From assembly GCA_038231495.1 (NCBI GenBank), contig JBBRLG010000030.1, positions 1-24,808 on the forward strand: DNA of 24,808 nucleotides. Reading direction: 5' to 3'. This document shows positions 7,401-14,818 of the stretch, in pieces (positions within the stretch are counted from its first letter, which is position 1; every line of letters starts with the position of its first letter). A program made the translations under genes and the position numbers. This DNA is from JBBRLG01 sp038231495. GTDB taxonomy: Bacteria; Planctomycetota; Planctomycetia; Gemmatales; Gemmataceae. Under the pieces are notes generated by a model that ran no database searches, had not been told where the DNA came from, and saw nothing but the letters and a program-made list of their open reading frames with translations.

Positions 7401-9362
7401 ATGCGTGTCCTCGTCGATGGCCAGGCGTTGCAAACGGGTGCCGCCGCGGACGCCGCCGGTTCCCTATTGCACACCTTGGGACGCAATCGGCCCGGCTGGG
7501 AATGGGCCTTGGTCGAAGCCGGCCACCTGCCGCCCGTTGCGGCCCAACCGCCCGCAAACGTTCGACGTTTCACGTTTCAACCGCCGCGCCCGGTGACGCC
7601 GTTCGACCGCCGTGACGGGCGGATCAACGAGCGCTATTACGGCGACTGGTTGTCCGCGCAGCACCTCAACGCGCTTGTCGTTCTGAATTACTTCGACCCG
7701 GAAGCGGTGGTGCCGCGCTTTACCGAGCCGCGCGCGCTCGTCATCGGCGTCGTGCAGGATTTGTCCGCGTTAGGTCGGATGGAGGCGTCGTGGCAAGATG
7801 CGCAGGCCCGTCAGTGGTATTGCGCGCGCTTGCGGCTGTTGTTGGAAGCCGACACGCTGATCGTCCCGTCGCCGGTCGTCGAGCGCGAACTGCGGGAACT
7901 CTTGCCGGAGTTGCCCGCGTGCATCATCGTATCGGATAACTTGGCGGAAGCAGTCTGCGAAGCGGCGGCGATTACATTGCCCGCGGTGCCGCGCGCGGCC
8001 AAACGCATCGCCTGGGTGTCGCCGTTGCCGCCAACGCCGTCGGGCATCGCCGACTACTCGGCGGACCTGCTGCCGTCGCTGGCGAAACAGTACGACATCG
8101 ACCTGGTGATCGACCCGAATCAGCAGACCGTCGCGCCCGACCTTGCCGCCCGGCACTGGACGCTCACCGCCGCCGAGGCCGTGCAGCGCCATGCGGTACG
8201 GCCGTACGACCTGTTCGTTTACCAGCTGGGCAACAGCGGCTACCACGCTTACATGCTCGACCTGATGCGGCGGTTTCGCGGCCTGGTGGGGTTGCACGAC
8301 TACTTCATGGGCGGCTTGGTTGCGTCGTGTCGGTCGCGCGGCCTCTGGCCGACGACGGCAGGCGAGGAACTCGAATACGAGGGCGAAACCCAATTCGCGG
8401 ACTGGCAGCGGCAGGGTTTCGTCAACGATTTCGTCGTCCGCCAGTTGACCGCGCAGAACCGCCGGCTGCTGAGTCTCGCCGATGCCGTGGTGGTGCACTC
8501 GGCGTGGTCGTGGCAGCGCGTGCGCCGCCTGGTGGACGTGCCCGTCGCGCGTGTGCCGATGCCGATGCCTTTGCCGAAAGAGAGTGACTCGCAGGAGACG
8601 TTGCGCCGTCGTCTTGGCTTGCCGATCCAGGCGTTCGTCATCGCGTCACTCGGTCACAACGGCCACGTCAAACGGTTGCCGTCGCTACTGCGCGGCGTGG
8701 CGGACTTGCCGGTAGCGATGCGCGCCGCATGTCAGGTCGTCCTCGTCGGTCCGATGGACGCGAACGACCGAACCGAACTGGCCCGCTTCGCCGGCGACCT
8801 GGGTTTGAGCGGCCAGGTGCGCGCCACGGGCTGGGTAAGCGCCGACGATTTCACCGCGTACATTCGTGCGGCGGACGTGTGCGTGCAACTGCGTTACCCG
8901 ACGTTCGGCGAGACTTCCGCCAGCGTCCTGCGCGCCCTGGCGGCGGGCACGCCCTGTATCGCGTCCGACCAGGGGCCGATGGCGGAACTGCCCGACCGCG
9001 TCGTCCCCAAGGTGCGCTCGCCGCACGACGAAGTCGCCGACCTGACCGCCTTGCTGGAAACATTATTTGCGCATCCGGACCGCCGCGCCGCCCTGGCGCA
9101 CGGTGCATTGCGTTACATCGCGGAACAGCACGCTCCCGCCCTGGCGACGGCCGCTTACGCCGCCGCGATGGAACAAATGATCGCGCGCCGTCGGGAGCGC
9201 GACGCCAACTGGCACGAAGCGACCGCGGACGCGCTGCTGGACGGTATTCTTGAAGCAGGGCCGGAGCGCGAGCGGTTAAGCATGGAATGGGCGGAGTTGC
9301 GCGACCGGGCGTTGCAACCGGGCGAATGTCGGGCGGGAACGTTTGTGCGCAAAGCCGGGTGA
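7401..9362 (+). CDS. Two-part glycosyltransferase, GT4 family
   Basis: This 653-residue protein has a GT-B glycosyltransferase at about residues 201-595. It opens with KRIAWVSPLPPTPSGIADYS (201-220), has the second-domain strand FVIASLGHNGHVKR (412-425), and the donor loop YPTFGETSASVLRALAAGTP (499-518) followed by SDQGPMAELPD. The second Glu of the usual EX7E motif is replaced by R511; this LRALAAG form is, as far as I recall, common in one GT4 subgroup. Residues 1-190 start MRVLVDGQALQTG, like the first Rossmann domain of another GT4 enzyme, but no second donor domain follows. It thus appears to be a shrunken fusion. It starts immediately after the upstream stop codon (7398-7400). The acceptor is unknown. 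Confidence 0.88.
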   Translation: MRVLVDGQALQTGAAADAAGSLLHTLGRNRPGWEWALVEAGHLPPVAAQPPANVRRFTFQPPRPVTPFDRRDGRINERYYGDWLSAQHLNALVVLNYFDPEAVVPRFTEPRALVIGVVQDLSALGRMEASWQDAQARQWYCARLRLLLEADTLIVPSPVVERELRELLPELPACIIVSDNLAEAVCEAAAITLPAVPRAAKRIAWVSPLPPTPSGIADYSADLLPSLAKQYDIDLVIDPNQQTVAPDLAARHWTLTAAEAVQRHAVRPYDLFVYQLGNSGYHAYMLDLMRRFRGLVGLHDYFMGGLVASCRSRGLWPTTAGEELEYEGETQFADWQRQGFVNDFVVRQLTAQNRRLLSLADAVVVHSAWSWQRVRRLVDVPVARVPMPMPLPKESDSQETLRRRLGLPIQAFVIASLGHNGHVKRLPSLLRGVADLPVAMRAACQVVLVGPMDANDRTELARFAGDLGLSGQVRATGWVSADDFTAYIRAADVCVQLRYPTFGETSASVLRALAAGTPCIASDQGPMAELPDRVVPKVRSPHDEVADLTALLETLFAHPDRRAALAHGALRYIAEQHAPALATAAYAAAMEQMIARRRERDANWHEATADALLDGILEAGPERERLSMEWAELRDRALQPGECRAGTFVRKAG

Positions 9363-9376
9363 GTGAGGGTTTGACA

Positions 9377-9402
9377 ATAATAGCTGTCAGCTATTAGCCA
9401 AT
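9377..9402. repeat. Dispersed palindrome, copy 1 (AATAGCTGTCAGCTATTA core)
   Basis: The 18-base core 9377-9394 is palindromic, and with GCCAATTC (9395-9402) it is the reverse complement of a second copy at 11602-11634. A perfect TTGACA (9369-9374) lies just upstream with TATTAG at 9390-9395. The spacing is only 15 bases, so a promoter here is uncertain. The element lies between the glycosyltransferase stop and the toxin-antitoxin pair. Confidence 0.65.
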
Positions 9403-9515
9403 TCTGTTCTTGTGACCGCGGCCTACGGCATTTAACATGGACTTCGTCTCGGAAATGCTCCGTCGCACCGCGCAGTAGCCCGGCGTGTTCATCTCTTTTT
9501 CAAGGAATTGCTGCG

Positions 9516-9701
9516 ATGTCAAACAAAGAGGCCGTGATCGACGCGGTCCGCGAACTGTCCGACGAGGTTACTTTTGAAGAGATCATCGACCACATTTCGA
9601 TCCTCGCGGCAATCAAGCGGGGTGAGGAAGCCGCCGATGCGGGACGCGTCATCCCCCATGAAGAAGTGAAAAGGCGGGTGGCCTCATGGACTGGGAAATA
9701 G
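9516..9701 (+). CDS. Antitoxin of a type II toxin-antitoxin pair
   Basis: This 61-residue acidic protein is likely the antitoxin that binds and neutralises the toxin encoded directly downstream. Its pattern (FEEIIDHISILAAIKRGEEA then VIPHEEVKRRVASW) matches small antitoxins that accompany ParE/RelE toxins. The C-terminal 'HEEVKRR..W' segment is typical of the toxin-binding tail. No classical ribbon-helix-helix or helix-turn-helix is obvious. AAGGA lies about 9 bases before the ATG. The toxin gene overlaps the last 16 bases, the usual coupled arrangement. Confidence 0.82.
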   Translation: MSNKEAVIDAVRELSDEVTFEEIIDHISILAAIKRGEEAADAGRVIPHEEVKRRVASWTGK

Positions 9702-9988
9702 TTTGGACGCCACCGGCCCTGGATGGACTCCACGCGCTATTTGCTTTCCACGCCCAACATAGCGAAACTGCGGCAGACCGAACGGTCAATGCAATTCTGG
9801 AGCGTGTCGAATTGTTGCGCACCGTGCCGTTAATGGGTGCGGTTTATCCGCGCGATTCGCAAGGCCCGAATCGCTTTGTCGTTTCCGGAAAATACCGGAT
9901 TTTCTACCGGGTTCGGGACGAAGCAAAACTGGTCGAAATCCTGACCGTTTGGCACAGTTCCCGGCGCGACCCCGAGTTGCCGTCATGA
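9686..9988 (+). CDS. ParE/RelE-superfamily toxin
   Basis: This 100-residue protein has the ParE/RelE pattern: WEIVWTPPALDGLHAL at the N-terminus, a central A..TVNAILERVELLRTVPLMG helix and turn, and the C-terminal strands KYRIFYRVRDEAKLVEILTV ending WHSSRRDPEL. RelE members cut ribosome-bound mRNA and ParE members poison DNA gyrase; the sequence alone does not decide between them. The 'H.RRDP' end is more usual in ParE-like members. It overlaps its antitoxin by 16 bases. There are no signs of truncation. Confidence 0.88.
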   Translation: MDWEIVWTPPALDGLHALFAFHAQHSETAADRTVNAILERVELLRTVPLMGAVYPRDSQGPNRFVVSGKYRIFYRVRDEAKLVEILTVWHSSRRDPELPS

Positions 9989-10089
9989 GCGAGCAGTTTT
10001 CGCCTTGGACTCGTTGCCTCGATCGTGGAAGACCGTATCGAGCGCCACGGATTCATTACTCCATGATACCTTCAAGTGCATTCCCGCTC

Positions 10090-10118
10090 TTGTGATTGTA
10101 AACCCAGCGATTTACTAT
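10090..10118 (+). promoter_or_regulatory. Promoter candidate for the first DUF1501 gene
   Basis: TTGTGA (10090-10095) and TACTAT (10113-10118) are spaced by 17 bases, each with 4 of 6 consensus positions. They lie in the most AT-rich stretch of the gap between the toxin gene and the DUF1501 gene, about 45 bases before the chosen start. Confidence 0.33.
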
Positions 10119-10164
10119 AGAAGTAGCCTGCCGTACCGTGAACCTACCGCCAAGGTATCCCGCC

Positions 10165-11571
10165 ATGCTCCTCCCCGCCGTGAACCGCCGTCAAGTGTTG
10201 CGCACCTTTGCCAACGGTTTCGGTATGCTCGGCCTCGCGTCGCTCTTGCACGAGCAGGGCCGCGCCGATACGGTCAACCCGCTCGCCGTGCGGCCGGCGA
10301 TGTACGCTGCCAGGGCCAAGCGCGTCATCTTCCTGTTCATGTCCGGCGGGCCGTCGCACGTTGACACCTTCGACCCCAAGCCGCGGCTCGCCCAGGACAA
10401 CGGCAAACCGCTGCCCTTTGAACAGCCCAAGCTCGTCCGCACCAAGACCGGCAACCTGCTCCAATCGCCGTTCAAGTTCAAGAAGTACGGCCAGAGCGGC
10501 ATCGAGGTCAGCGAACTATTCCCCAAGGTTGCCGGGCGCATCGACGACATTTGCGTCGTACGGTCGCTGCTGGCGGACAACATCAATCACAACGGCGCTT
10601 GCCTGCAAATGAACACGGGCGAGCAGGCGTTTTCGCGGCCCAGCCTCGGCTCCTGGCTGCTCTACGGCCTCGGCAGCGAGAACCAAAACCTGCCCGGCTT
10701 CGTCGTCATCAGCCCGTCGCAACCCGCCCAGGGCGCGCCGCTGTGGAGTTCGAGTTTTCTGCCCGCCGCCTACCAGGGCACGCTTGTCGCCAACCTTGCC
10801 AATCCCGTCGAGAACCTGAAAAACCCGGAGACCGCCCCGGCGCGACAGCGGGACCAACTCGACCTGTTACGGCGGCTCAACGAGATGCACCGCGACCAGC
10901 GCCCCGAAGACAGCCAATTGAGTGCCCGCATCGCGTCGTTCGAGTTGGCCTTCCGGATGCAGGCCGAGGCACCGGAGGCGTTCGACGTGGGTGCCGAAAC
11001 CGCGGCGACCAAACGCCTCTACGGCCTGGATGCCAAGACGACGGAGGTGTTCGGCAAGCAGTGCCTGATGGCCCGGCGGTTGGTGGAGCGCGGCGTACGC
11101 TGCGTCCAGGTCTACCACACGCAAACGGCGAAGCGCAGCAGTTGCCAGCTGTGGGACCAGCACGGCGGCTTGAAGTCCGAATTGCCAGCCAATTGCGCCG
11201 CGACCGACGGCCCGATCGCCGGCCTGCTGACCGACCTGAAGGCGCGCGGCCTCCTCGACGACACCTTGGTATTGTGGGGTGGCGAGTTCGGCCGGACGCC
11301 GACGGCCGAGAACGCCGACGGTCGCGAACACCACCCGTTCGGCTTTACGATGTGGCTGGCGGGCGGCGGCATCAAGGGCGGTCAGGCCTACGGCGCGACC
11401 GATGAATTCGGCTGGCACGCCATCGAGAATAAGGTCCACGTCCACGACCTGCACGCGACAATCTTGCACCTAATGGGCATCGACCACGAGAAGTTGACGT
11501 ACCGCCACGCCGGCCGCGATTACCGGCTGACGGACGTATCGGGGACGGTGGTGAAGGGTATTCTTGCATAA
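10165..11571 (+). CDS. DUF1501 protein with Tat signal
   Basis: This 468-residue protein is of the DUF1501 family, which is abundant in planctomycetes and related in fold to alkaline phosphatase/sulfatase enzymes; its biochemical role is not established. The N-terminus has a twin-arginine pattern (NRRQVLRTFANGFGMLGLAS, 7-26), pointing to Tat export of a folded protein. FLFMSGGPSHVDTFDPKP (56-73) is the family hallmark. The C-terminal part has WGGEFGRTP, HHPFGF and VHDLHATILHLMG, containing likely metal-binding His and Asp residues. The ATG at 10165 places the RR motif near the N-terminus. DUF1501 genes are often paired with DUF1549/DUF1553 genes, but no such neighbour is present here. Confidence 0.9.
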   Translation: MLLPAVNRRQVLRTFANGFGMLGLASLLHEQGRADTVNPLAVRPAMYAARAKRVIFLFMSGGPSHVDTFDPKPRLAQDNGKPLPFEQPKLVRTKTGNLLQSPFKFKKYGQSGIEVSELFPKVAGRIDDICVVRSLLADNINHNGACLQMNTGEQAFSRPSLGSWLLYGLGSENQNLPGFVVISPSQPAQGAPLWSSSFLPAAYQGTLVANLANPVENLKNPETAPARQRDQLDLLRRLNEMHRDQRPEDSQLSARIASFELAFRMQAEAPEAFDVGAETAATKRLYGLDAKTTEVFGKQCLMARRLVERGVRCVQVYHTQTAKRSSCQLWDQHGGLKSELPANCAATDGPIAGLLTDLKARGLLDDTLVLWGGEFGRTPTAENADGREHHPFGFTMWLAGGGIKGGQAYGATDEFGWHAIENKVHVHDLHATILHLMGIDHEKLTYRHAGRDYRLTDVSGTVVKGILA

Positions 11572-11577
11572 ATCGAA

Positions 11578-11683
11578 TCGGGTGTCGGGTGTCGGGTGTC
11601 GGAATTGGCGGATAGCTAATAGCTGACAGCTATTTTGATTCTCCTCTTCTTCCGACACCCGACACCCGACACCCGACACCCGA
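11578..11683. repeat. Inverted heptad repeats between convergent genes
   Basis: The left arm (11578-11603) carries three CGGGTGT heptads and the right arm (11651-11683) four CGACACC heptads. The 26-base left arm is the exact reverse complement of 11651-11676. The element fills the gap between the convergent DUF1501 and GT-C genes, where it could act as a two-way transcription stop. Copy 2 of the dispersed AATAGCTGACAGCTATT palindrome sits inside the loop. Confidence 0.75.
11602..11634. repeat. Dispersed palindrome, copy 2
   Basis: GAATTGGC (11602-11609), GGATAGC (11610-11616) and TAATAGCTGACAGCTATT (11617-11634) match the reverse complement of 9377-9402, except that copy 2 has one additional 7-base unit. 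The core can form an AATAGCT/AGCTATT hairpin running into TTTT, so on the plus strand it resembles a weak intrinsic terminator for the DUF1501 gene. Confidence 0.65.
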
Positions 11684-11687
11684 TCTT

Positions 11688-13355
11688 TCACTGCGGCACT
11701 TCGTAAATCACGACCAGCGCCAGCTCCTTACCGCGCTTCACCGGCCATTTCTCAACGAGCCGGCCTTTCTCGGCCACGTCCTTCGCACTGGTCTTGGGGT
11801 GCAATCGCGGCGGCTTGTTCGCCGACAATTCGACCACGACGTAAACCTTCGGCGGCTCGGCGTGCGGCAGGTTCGGGGTATTTTCCGTAAACACCCGGCC
11901 CGCGTAGTACGACGCCCAGCAGTAGGGGTCGTCAATCTTGTCGCCCGGTTGCGCGTGCCGGGCCAGCCAGCGGCCGGCCTCGCGGAACGGCAACCGGTCG
12001 GTGTGCAACGGCTCCAACGTTTTCACGAGTGCCCCGCCCAACAGCGGCACCAGCAGTACGCCCGCCCAAGTGGTGCCCCGGCCCCAGGCGCCGTCGGCCC
12101 GCGCCCCCCAGACGTGCGTGACGAGCCACGCACAGCCGTCACCCAGGCGCAGCGTCCCCGCCGCCGTCCAGAAGACGCTGCAAAATAGGATTAAAACGGT
12201 GTGACGATCCGACAAGTAGCCCATGACCACGGGCACGCGGTACAGGACGAAGCCGAGGGCCGCGCACACGACCAGCATTACCCACGACACCGGGGCCAGG
12301 CGGAAACGGTCGCGCCCGAGCACCACGCCGAGCAACGCGGGGATCCATGTTACATAGAAGAAGCACTTGGCGAACGTCGTCAGGAGCAGCCAACCAGTCG
12401 AGACGCGGGCCGGCGGGTGGTCCTTGTCGTCCCACGCCGGGCCGTCCGCCGGGGCCAAAGTCGGTGGTGAAAGCGCCTCGTTGGGTGCGCCCTTGCCGAC
12501 CGGCGGCTGGTCCTCCTGTTCCTCACCTTGCCAGCCCTTCACCTGAACCTGCGGCACGTTATTCTGCATTATCTGAAGCGCCGTGTTCTTGGTCGTCAGG
12601 TGGCCGACGATCAGCACGAACGGGCCGGCGACCGTCAGCGCGCCCCACGTCAGCAGGACGGCGCTCTGGGCAAGGCTCAACCACGGGCGATGCCAGCGCG
12701 CGAACGCTTGCAGGCCGACCAGCACCAACCCCGTCGCCGCCACGACGAGCGCGCCTTCGGGCCGCGTCAGGTACGCCAGGCCGCCGCACAGGCCGACGCC
12801 CGCAAACCACCACGGCGAACCTTTGCGCAGTCCGTAGGTCGCGCACAGGAACGCCAGGCTCGTCCACAACAGAAACACCGGCTCCGACAGGCCGTCGGCC
12901 ATCAGGCGGCCGCCCGTAGGTAGGCACTGGAACAGGAGTGCCGCCACGAAGCCGACCCGGCGATCGAACAGGCCGCGGCCCAGCAAAAACATCGGCACCA
13001 CGAGCAGGATCGCGGCAAAAATGCTGGTAAGCTGCGCGCTCCGTTGCATCGTCATCGGCAAGTCGTCGCCGGAAAAATAGCGGACCGGTCCGGAAACGAG
13101 CAGCAGGACCGCCGGGTATCCCGGATGCTGGGCGGCGGTGCGGACGACGCGCGGCCAGTCGCCGTCGTGTTCCAGTTGCCAAGCGATGCGGACGTAACCG
13201 ATGCTGTCGCGGGCGGCGACTTCCGTATGCGCCAGCTGCCAGGAGCGCAAACCGGCTGCCACCAGGATTAGCAGGAGGAGCAGGCCGAGGTCGGTACGCC
13301 CGAACGCGGTAGGCGGAGTTAATGCGGCGGGTGCGGGCGAACGCTGCTCGTCCAT
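11688..13355 (-). CDS. GT-C type membrane glycosyltransferase (ArnT/PMT-like)
   Basis: This 555-residue multi-pass membrane protein resembles GT-C glycosyltransferases that use lipid-linked sugars outside the cytoplasmic membrane. A first membrane helix (about 22-37) is followed by an acidic loop with ARDSIGYVRIAWQLE (48-62), D50 being a candidate catalytic residue, then QHPGYPAVLLL and further hydrophobic helices. TRPEGAL is a common motif after the middle helices. A long hydrophilic loop rich in Pro, Glu and Asp interrupts the membrane core, and the C-terminus is a soluble tail. I chose the ATG at 13355, with GAGG 6 bases upstream and a promoter candidate ending at 13405; a longer form from 13433 would overlap that promoter. 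The sugar and acceptor are unknown. Confidence 0.8.
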   Translation of the reverse strand: MDEQRSPAPAALTPPTAFGRTDLGLLLLLILVAAGLRSWQLAHTEVAARDSIGYVRIAWQLEHDGDWPRVVRTAAQHPGYPAVLLLVSGPVRYFSGDDLPMTMQRSAQLTSIFAAILLVVPMFLLGRGLFDRRVGFVAALLFQCLPTGGRLMADGLSEPVFLLWTSLAFLCATYGLRKGSPWWFAGVGLCGGLAYLTRPEGALVVAATGLVLVGLQAFARWHRPWLSLAQSAVLLTWGALTVAGPFVLIVGHLTTKNTALQIMQNNVPQVQVKGWQGEEQEDQPPVGKGAPNEALSPPTLAPADGPAWDDKDHPPARVSTGWLLLTTFAKCFFYVTWIPALLGVVLGRDRFRLAPVSWVMLVVCAALGFVLYRVPVVMGYLSDRHTVLILFCSVFWTAAGTLRLGDGCAWLVTHVWGARADGAWGRGTTWAGVLLVPLLGGALVKTLEPLHTDRLPFREAGRWLARHAQPGDKIDDPYCWASYYAGRVFTENTPNLPHAEPPKVYVVVELSANKPPRLHPKTSAKDVAEKGRLVEKWPVKRGKELALVVIYEVPQ

Positions 13356-13404
13356 GAGCAACCTCGTAGGTTCGAGGAAATGGGAATCCGTCAATGATGG
13401 GCCG

Positions 13405-13433
13405 ATGGTAGAGGCTTTGGCAAACCGGGTCAA
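13405..13433 (-). promoter_or_regulatory. Promoter candidate for the GT-C gene
   Basis: On the minus strand TTGACC (13433-13428) and TACCAT (13410-13405) are separated by 17 bases. Transcription would begin about 40 bases before the ATG at 13355, which supports that shorter start. Confidence 0.42.
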
Positions 13434-13499
13434 GCGGGACTGGTTCGTGTTAAACTACGCAGACACGGTTTCCGCGCTACTACAACCTACGGGACGGCC

Positions 13500-13919
13500 A
13501 TGTTGGACATCACCGAGTCGATCCGCATTCCGGAGGACGAGTTTGAATGGAGCTTTGCCCGCTCAAGTGGTCCCGGCGGCCAAAACGTCAACAAGGTGGC
13601 GTCCAAGGCGGTGCTGCGCTGGACCGTGGCTACAAGTCCGAGCTTGCCCGACGACGTGCGCGGCCGCTTGCAGGCCCAGCAGCGCCGGAAGATAACGGTC
13701 GAGGGCGACCTCATCCTAACTTCGCAGCGTTACCGCGACCAGGAGCGCAACAAACAGGACTGTTTGGAAAAGCTGCGCGACTATGTGTTACAGGCGGCGG
13801 TGGTGCCGAAGGTGCGGAAGAAGAGGAAGCCGACGCGCGCATCGAAGGAACGGCGGCTGTCGGAGAAGCGTCACCGCGCGGCGGCGAAGACGACGCGCCG
13901 CAAGCCGGCGGCCGATTGA
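13500..13919 (+). CDS. arfB: Peptidyl-tRNA hydrolase ArfB, ribosome rescue
   Basis: This small release-factor-like enzyme frees ribosomes stalled at mRNA ends by hydrolysing the peptidyl-tRNA bond. The 139-residue protein has the catalytic GGQ in RSSGPGGQNVNKV (21-33; G26-G27-Q28) and the ILTSQRYRDQERNKQDC segment of the family. The C-terminal tail is strongly basic (KVRKKRKPTRASKERRLSEKRHR), as needed to enter the empty mRNA channel. Length and layout match the family. It is divergent from the GT-C gene and ends one base before the stop codon of the convergent gene that follows. Confidence 0.96.
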   Translation: MLDITESIRIPEDEFEWSFARSSGPGGQNVNKVASKAVLRWTVATSPSLPDDVRGRLQAQQRRKITVEGDLILTSQRYRDQERNKQDCLEKLRDYVLQAAVVPKVRKKRKPTRASKERRLSEKRHRAAAKTTRRKPAAD

Positions 13920-13920
13920 A

Positions 13921-14340
13921 TCAAGCCGGGACGGAAGACGGCATTGCCGGAACTCCAGCCTTCGCCTCCACGCCTACTTCAATGATGCCGTTCACCGCAT
14001 CGCTCCGACAAAGGGCCACGAAGACTTCCTTGCCAGCTTCGTAGCGAACGACGCCATACGCAGCCGGTTCGGTCGGGTTCGTTGGATTGGGAAGGAACTT
14101 CAAACCGTGCCCGCGCACCCGCGCCCGCTCGCCATTTTGAAACAGCACGACGAAGGTCGTGAGCGGCGACGAAGAGGCGGCAAGGTCGGCGTCATCGAAG
14201 AAATCAGAAACCGCGGCGGGCAGGATGATTTCACTCCGACGGGGAGCCGGCGTTTGGAATTCAAGGGCGTCGATATCCCCATCGTCGATGAAGTCGCCCA
14301 GGGGCGTGCCTTCGACAACGACACTGTCGTGGTGAGCCAT
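13921..14340 (-). CDS. Protein of unknown function, second of a two-gene unit
   Basis: I do not recognise this 139-residue acidic protein. The N-terminus is Asp-rich (GDFIDDGDIDALEF, 15-28), and the middle alternates strand-like segments (TTFVVLFQNGERARVRGHGLKFL and YGVVRYEAGKEVFVALCR). No signal peptide or membrane helix is visible. The ATG at 14340 is 7 bases after the stop of the upstream gene, with GAGGTGA overlapping that stop, so translation is probably coupled. It may be a partner of the upstream protein. Confidence 0.62.
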   Translation of the reverse strand: MAHHDSVVVEGTPLGDFIDDGDIDALEFQTPAPRRSEIILPAAVSDFFDDADLAASSSPLTTFVVLFQNGERARVRGHGLKFLPNPTNPTEPAAYGVVRYEAGKEVFVALCRSDAVNGIIEVGVEAKAGVPAMPSSVPA

Positions 14341-14347
14341 TGCTCGG

Positions 14348-14749
14348 TCACCTCAGCACTAGCGGTTGTTGGGCCAGAACGTGTTCATTGTACCACAGTT
14401 GCACCAAGTACAATCCGGGTTCGGGAAAGGTGCAGTTGCGGATTCGGAACGTCAGGCCAAAGATTTCGAGTGGGTCGTTGCCGAACGTAAGGTGTCGCGT
14501 GCGCGTCCAAAAAACGACGCGGGCGGAGTCGGCGTTGGCGATTTCGACCCGACAATTACCGACACCCCGGCATTCCGTCATTTGCACGAAAACGCACAAC
14601 TCCCCGTGCTTTACCGGATAGAGCGGTTCGGCCAGGGAACGAATCGAACTGACCAGGTTGACAAGGGTGACGCGGCGAACACTGGAAGGGTCGGTCTGAA
14701 CGTCTTCGCAGAGGATCAGGTAACGCACGGTGGGGTTGGGGTCGCTCAC
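14348..14749 (-). CDS. Small protein of unknown function, DUF6941-like
   Basis: The protein (about 133 residues) begins VRYLILCEDVQTD and ends TFPEPGLYLVQLWYNEHVLAQQPL. This layout, an 'LILCEDV' strand at the start and an 'FPxPGxYxVxLxxN' beta-hairpin near the end, resembles small proteins grouped as DUF6941, but I recall this only roughly. No export signal or catalytic motif is seen. I prefer the GTG at 14749, which has GAGG 7 bases upstream, over a GTG at 14755 where that site would be too close. It is the first gene of the leftward pair with the gene ending at 13921. Confidence 0.62.
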   Translation of the reverse strand: MSDPNPTVRYLILCEDVQTDPSSVRRVTLVNLVSSIRSLAEPLYPVKHGELCVFVQMTECRGVGNCRVEIANADSARVVFWTRTRHLTFGNDPLEIFGLTFRIRNCTFPEPGLYLVQLWYNEHVLAQQPLVLR

Positions 14750-14778
14750 CGTCACGCCTCGACGAAGGGGGGAATGCG

Positions 14779-14807
14779 GGGGCCGCTTGCGGAAAGCAAG
14801 CGACCCC
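14779..14807. terminator. Terminator-like hairpin after the second DUF1501 gene
   Basis: GGGGCCGCTTGC (14779-14790) pairs with GCAAGCGACCCC (14796-14807), with one mismatch and a 5-base loop. On the minus strand it starts 12 bases after the DUF1501 stop codon. No T-run follows, so it is either a factor-dependent or weak terminator, or a REP-type element. The GCCGCTTGC core is also found in the palindrome upstream of bioB. Confidence 0.5.
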
Positions 14808-14818
14808 GTTGCCCGGTG

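Noticed and set aside
8937..8987. Loss of the second Glu in the EX7E motif of the GT4 enzyme as a sign of inactivity
   Set aside because: The LRALAAG form with a preceding GETS is, as far as I recall, the normal state in one GT4 subgroup, so it is not evidence of a dead enzyme.
9438..9479. 13-codon frame upstream of the antitoxin gene
   Set aside because: Too short and without a ribosome-binding site; no reason to think it is translated.
11578..11683. CRISPR array from the repeated CGACACC heptads
   Set aside because: Repeats are 7 bases with no spacers and occur in inverted orientation; no cas gene is present.
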